From Deltaproteobacteria bacterium (GTDB lineage: Bacteria; Desulfobacterota; Dissulfuribacteria; Dissulfuribacterales; UBA3076), in the NCBI GenBank assembly GCA_030605675.1, contig JAUWHV010000100.1:1-7287 (forward strand): a stretch of DNA of 7,287 bases, given 5' to 3'. Both the position numbers and the translations under genes were made by a program. This document shows, one piece after another, positions 5,550-7,287 of this stretch (positions are counted from its first letter, which is position 1; the number at the start of each line of letters is the position of its first letter). The notes under the pieces are model-generated. The model saw only the letters and a list, made by a program, of their open reading frames with translations. It had not been told where the DNA came from and did no database searches.

Positions 5550-6416
5550 ATGGCTTCACTCATTTTTCCGCCTCACCGCTTCTTATACAGTCAACAGGTG
5601 TCCGCAGCTCTGGCAGAGGACCTTGAACACGGTGACATAACCACCGACGCCATAGTGCCCCCTGAGGCCTTTGGCTCAGCCATTATTGTTGCCAAGGAAG
5701 CTGCCATAGTGGCAGGGACATTTGTAGCCCAAGAGGCCTTTATGCAAATGGACCCGGACATCCGGTTTAAAGAAATAAGGGAAGAGGGCTCAGAGGTCTC
5801 CAGCGGCGATGCAGTCATGGGGTTTTACGGAAAGCTTGCCGCCATTCTCCAGGCAGAACGGGTGGCACTTAATTTCCTTCAACGTCTGTGTGGGATTGCT
5901 ACCCTTACCAGAGATTTTGTACAGGAACTCTCAGGCCTCCCCTGTAGATTGGTGGACACCAGGAAGACTACACCCGGGATAAGACTACTTCAGAAGTATG
6001 CGGTAAGGGTAGGTGGAGGCCATAACCATCGCTATGGTCTCTCAGACGGCCTTCTTATAAAAGACAATCACATCGCAGTATGCGGTTCAGTAAAAGAGAG
6101 CATAACCCGGGCCAAGGCCAAGGCACCACACACACTTTTACTGGAAATAGAGGTTACAGGAATTGAAGAACTTGAGGAGGCCATAGAGGCCGGGGCTGAT
6201 GCAGTGCTCCTTGATAACATGGACCCTGCAACACTCAAGGATGCCGTAGCCCATGCAAGGAGGCTCAAACCCAGGATAATCCTCGAGGCATCAGGTGGTA
6301 TACGCCTTGAAAATGTCCGGGAAATCGCCGAAACCGGAGTGGACATAGTTTCAGTAGGGCTGCTTACCCACTCTGCCAAGGCAAGTGATTTGAGCCTCAG
6401 GGTCCTGAAAGGATAA
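5550..6416 (+). CDS. nadC: Nicotinate-nucleotide pyrophosphorylase (carboxylating), quinolinate phosphoribosyltransferase
   Basis: The enzyme joins quinolinate to PRPP, releasing CO2 and pyrophosphate, to make nicotinate mononucleotide in de novo NAD synthesis in the cytoplasm. The 288 residues cover the whole family length. Visible motifs are EDLEHGDITT (23-32) at the N-terminal lobe, QAERVALNFLQ (101-111, R104), DTRKTTPG (136-143, R138 and K139), GGGHNHRYGLSDG (155-167, H160 and R161), LIKDNH (169-174, K171), LEIEV (198-202), LLDNM (220-224, D222) and EASGGI (246-251) in the phosphate-binding part of the barrel. These are the substrate-binding residues conserved in this family. It is coupled to valS; valS and nadC are neighbours in several delta-proteobacterial genomes, often with birA next, but no birA follows here. 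Nicotinate phosphoribosyltransferase is excluded by the motif set. Confidence 0.97.
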   Translation: MASLIFPPHRFLYSQQVSAALAEDLEHGDITTDAIVPPEAFGSAIIVAKEAAIVAGTFVAQEAFMQMDPDIRFKEIREEGSEVSSGDAVMGFYGKLAAILQAERVALNFLQRLCGIATLTRDFVQELSGLPCRLVDTRKTTPGIRLLQKYAVRVGGGHNHRYGLSDGLLIKDNHIAVCGSVKESITRAKAKAPHTLLLEIEVTGIEELEEAIEAGADAVLLDNMDPATLKDAVAHARRLKPRIILEASGGIRLENVREIAETGVDIVSVGLLTHSAKASDLSLRVLKG

Positions 6417-6702
6417 AAGTGTATGGATTTTACTACTTATTGAAGGGAAAAGTCTTATTCAACTCACCCACGCCCCCTGTTGCTCAAAACGTAGTTTACA
6501 GAACAGATATCATTTTTAAATTTGTACCACACTGCACTACACCTGCTTTCTCCAGCAAAGCACAGATTGCGCCGGATGCTTCCGGCATTATCCATTGACT
6601 CAAAACGGTATTAATCTTGCTTTTAAATATACTGTTTGGGCTCTGCCGACGTATCCTTAAGACAACAATGGATTCCTGCCGGCATCAGCTATCAATTTTA
6701 AA
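6417..6702. other. Intergenic region after nadC
   Basis: In these 286 bases I see no gene, no tRNA and no terminator with a clear stem and T-tract. The only distinct structure is the hairpin at 6571-6586. A TTGACT at 6595-6600 has no fitting -10, and TATACT at 6628-6633 has no fitting -35, so the promoter of the downstream regulator is not identified. Confidence 0.5.
6571..6586. repeat. Perfect hairpin after nadC
   Basis: GCCGGA-TGCT-TCCGGC forms a 6-bp stem with a 4-nt loop. It is followed on the plus strand by ATTATCC, without the T-run expected of an intrinsic terminator, and none is present on the other strand. It may be a processing or factor-assisted termination site, or a dispersed palindrome. 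Confidence 0.5.
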
Positions 6703-7287
6703 ATGGGTAATGCTGCTCCTCCACAGATATTGGTAGTAGACGACGACCGTGACATCCTGCAGGTAATGCAGATCCGCTTAAGGCTTATGGGATACCGTGT
6801 GGTAGCCTGTATAGATCCCCAAGAGGCCCTGTCTGTTTTTGAACAAGGTAATTTTTCATTAGTTCTCTCTGATCAGTGTATGGAAGGCCTGAAAGGCTCA
6901 GATCTGTTGAAGGAAATCCATCTCAGAGATCCACATATCCCAATTATCATCATGACTGCATATGGAACAGTGGAGGATGCGGTCGAATCAGTACAACAAG
7001 GGGCATATACCTATCTTGAGAAGCCGCTTGAAACCCACGAGTTGGAACTGCATATAAAAAGTGCCCTGGAAAAGGTGGCTCTGGAGCAAAGGCTGACTCA
7101 AGAAAGGTGTGCATGGGAAAGGGTCGCGGAGAGCATGAGAGCTGCTCTGGTCCTGCTAAACTCAGACCTTACCGTGGTCTGGATGAATTCAATAGCCCAA
7201 GACCTGTATAAAGTAGAAGGTTTCTCTCAAGGACAGCTCTGCACTGAGATTATTCCCCGGGATTGTCTTCCTTGTGCCCACTGTCCG
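6703..7287 (+). CDS. Response-regulator receiver plus PAS domain protein, N-terminal part, cut by window edge
   Basis: The frame is open for 195 codons to the last base. Residues 8-122 are a CheY-like receiver: ILVVDDD (9-15) gives the acidic pocket D13/D14, LVLSDQCM (53-60) places the phosphoacceptor at D57, MTAYGT gives T85, and YLEKPLE gives K107 before P108. The TAYGT...GAYTYLEKP segment resembles NtrC-type and hybrid receivers. Residues 110-140 form a charged helix linker, and residues 141-195 begin a PAS domain (ESMRAALVLLNSDLTVVWMN) carrying C180, C188, C191 and C194-P. The C-terminal output is missing; a histidine kinase (hybrid sensor) is the commonest arrangement, with sigma-54 activator or GGDEF less likely. 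Glu61 replaces the proline usually found after the phosphoacceptor loop. The start at 6703 is the first ATG after an in-frame stop at 6658-6660, but there is no Shine-Dalgarno. A link to the flanking genes is not evident. Confidence 0.85.
   Translation, partial: MGNAAPPQILVVDDDRDILQVMQIRLRLMGYRVVACIDPQEALSVFEQGNFSLVLSDQCMEGLKGSDLLKEIHLRDPHIPIIIMTAYGTVEDAVESVQQGAYTYLEKPLETHELELHIKSALEKVALEQRLTQERCAWERVAESMRAALVLLNSDLTVVWMNSIAQDLYKVEGFSQGQLCTEIIPRDCLPCAHCP

Noticed and set aside
6595..6633. Promoter for the receiver-PAS gene (TTGACT and TATACT)
   Set aside because: The spacer between the two boxes is 27 nt, too long for sigma-70, and no sigma-54 GG-N10-GC pair was found.
1..7287. CRISPR array, tRNA, rRNA or insertion sequence
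   Set aside because: No spaced identical repeats of 25-40 bp, no cloverleaf with a T-loop GTTCRA in proper context, no transposase and no terminal inverted repeats were seen. The GGTTCAA motifs at 289-322 are tandem repeats, not T-loops.

Overview
The window looks like chromosomal DNA from a diderm (Gram-negative) bacterium of moderate GC content. An outer-membrane lipoprotein, a beta-barrel protein ending in Phe and an exopolysaccharide-type secretion locus all point to an outer membrane. The valS-nadC pair, AGG/AGA-rich arginine usage, a REC-PAS signalling protein and scattered 7-8 bp tandem repeats would suit Desulfobacterota or Nitrospirota. That placement is an inference and no marker here settles it.

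Left arm (1-2470, all minus strand, read right to left): a three-gene module for carrying a polymer across the outer membrane. It begins with a secreted FecR-like repeat protein with a long proline-rich tail (2470-1706). Next is an outer-membrane beta-barrel protein of about 420 residues (1702-434). Last is the N-terminal part of a polysaccharide-export (OPX/Wza-type) lipoprotein that runs off the left edge (281-1). The first two genes share a reading frame and are separated only by two tandem stop codons. The third follows a 152-base spacer holding short tandem repeats. The module resembles OPX plus beta-barrel export machines, with the FecR-like protein as an uncharacterised extra part.

Divergent spacer (2471-2822): it holds a credible sigma-70 promoter for the minus-strand operon, a leader of about 130 nt with a possible hairpin, a heptamer repeat tract, two adjacent inverted repeats, and a probable promoter and ribosome binding site for valS.

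Right arm (2823-6416, plus strand): valS (valyl-tRNA synthetase), complete with HIGH, KMSKS, editing and zinc-knuckle motifs, is followed 3 nt later by nadC (quinolinate phosphoribosyltransferase, NAD synthesis). They are almost certainly one operon. valS carries four exact copies of an 8-bp repeat in frame within its editing-domain region.

Right end (6417-7287): after 286 bases with little recognisable content, a response-regulator receiver domain joined to a cysteine-bearing PAS domain starts at 6703 and is cut by the window edge. It is probably a hybrid sensor kinase or a similar regulator. The window does not show what it controls.
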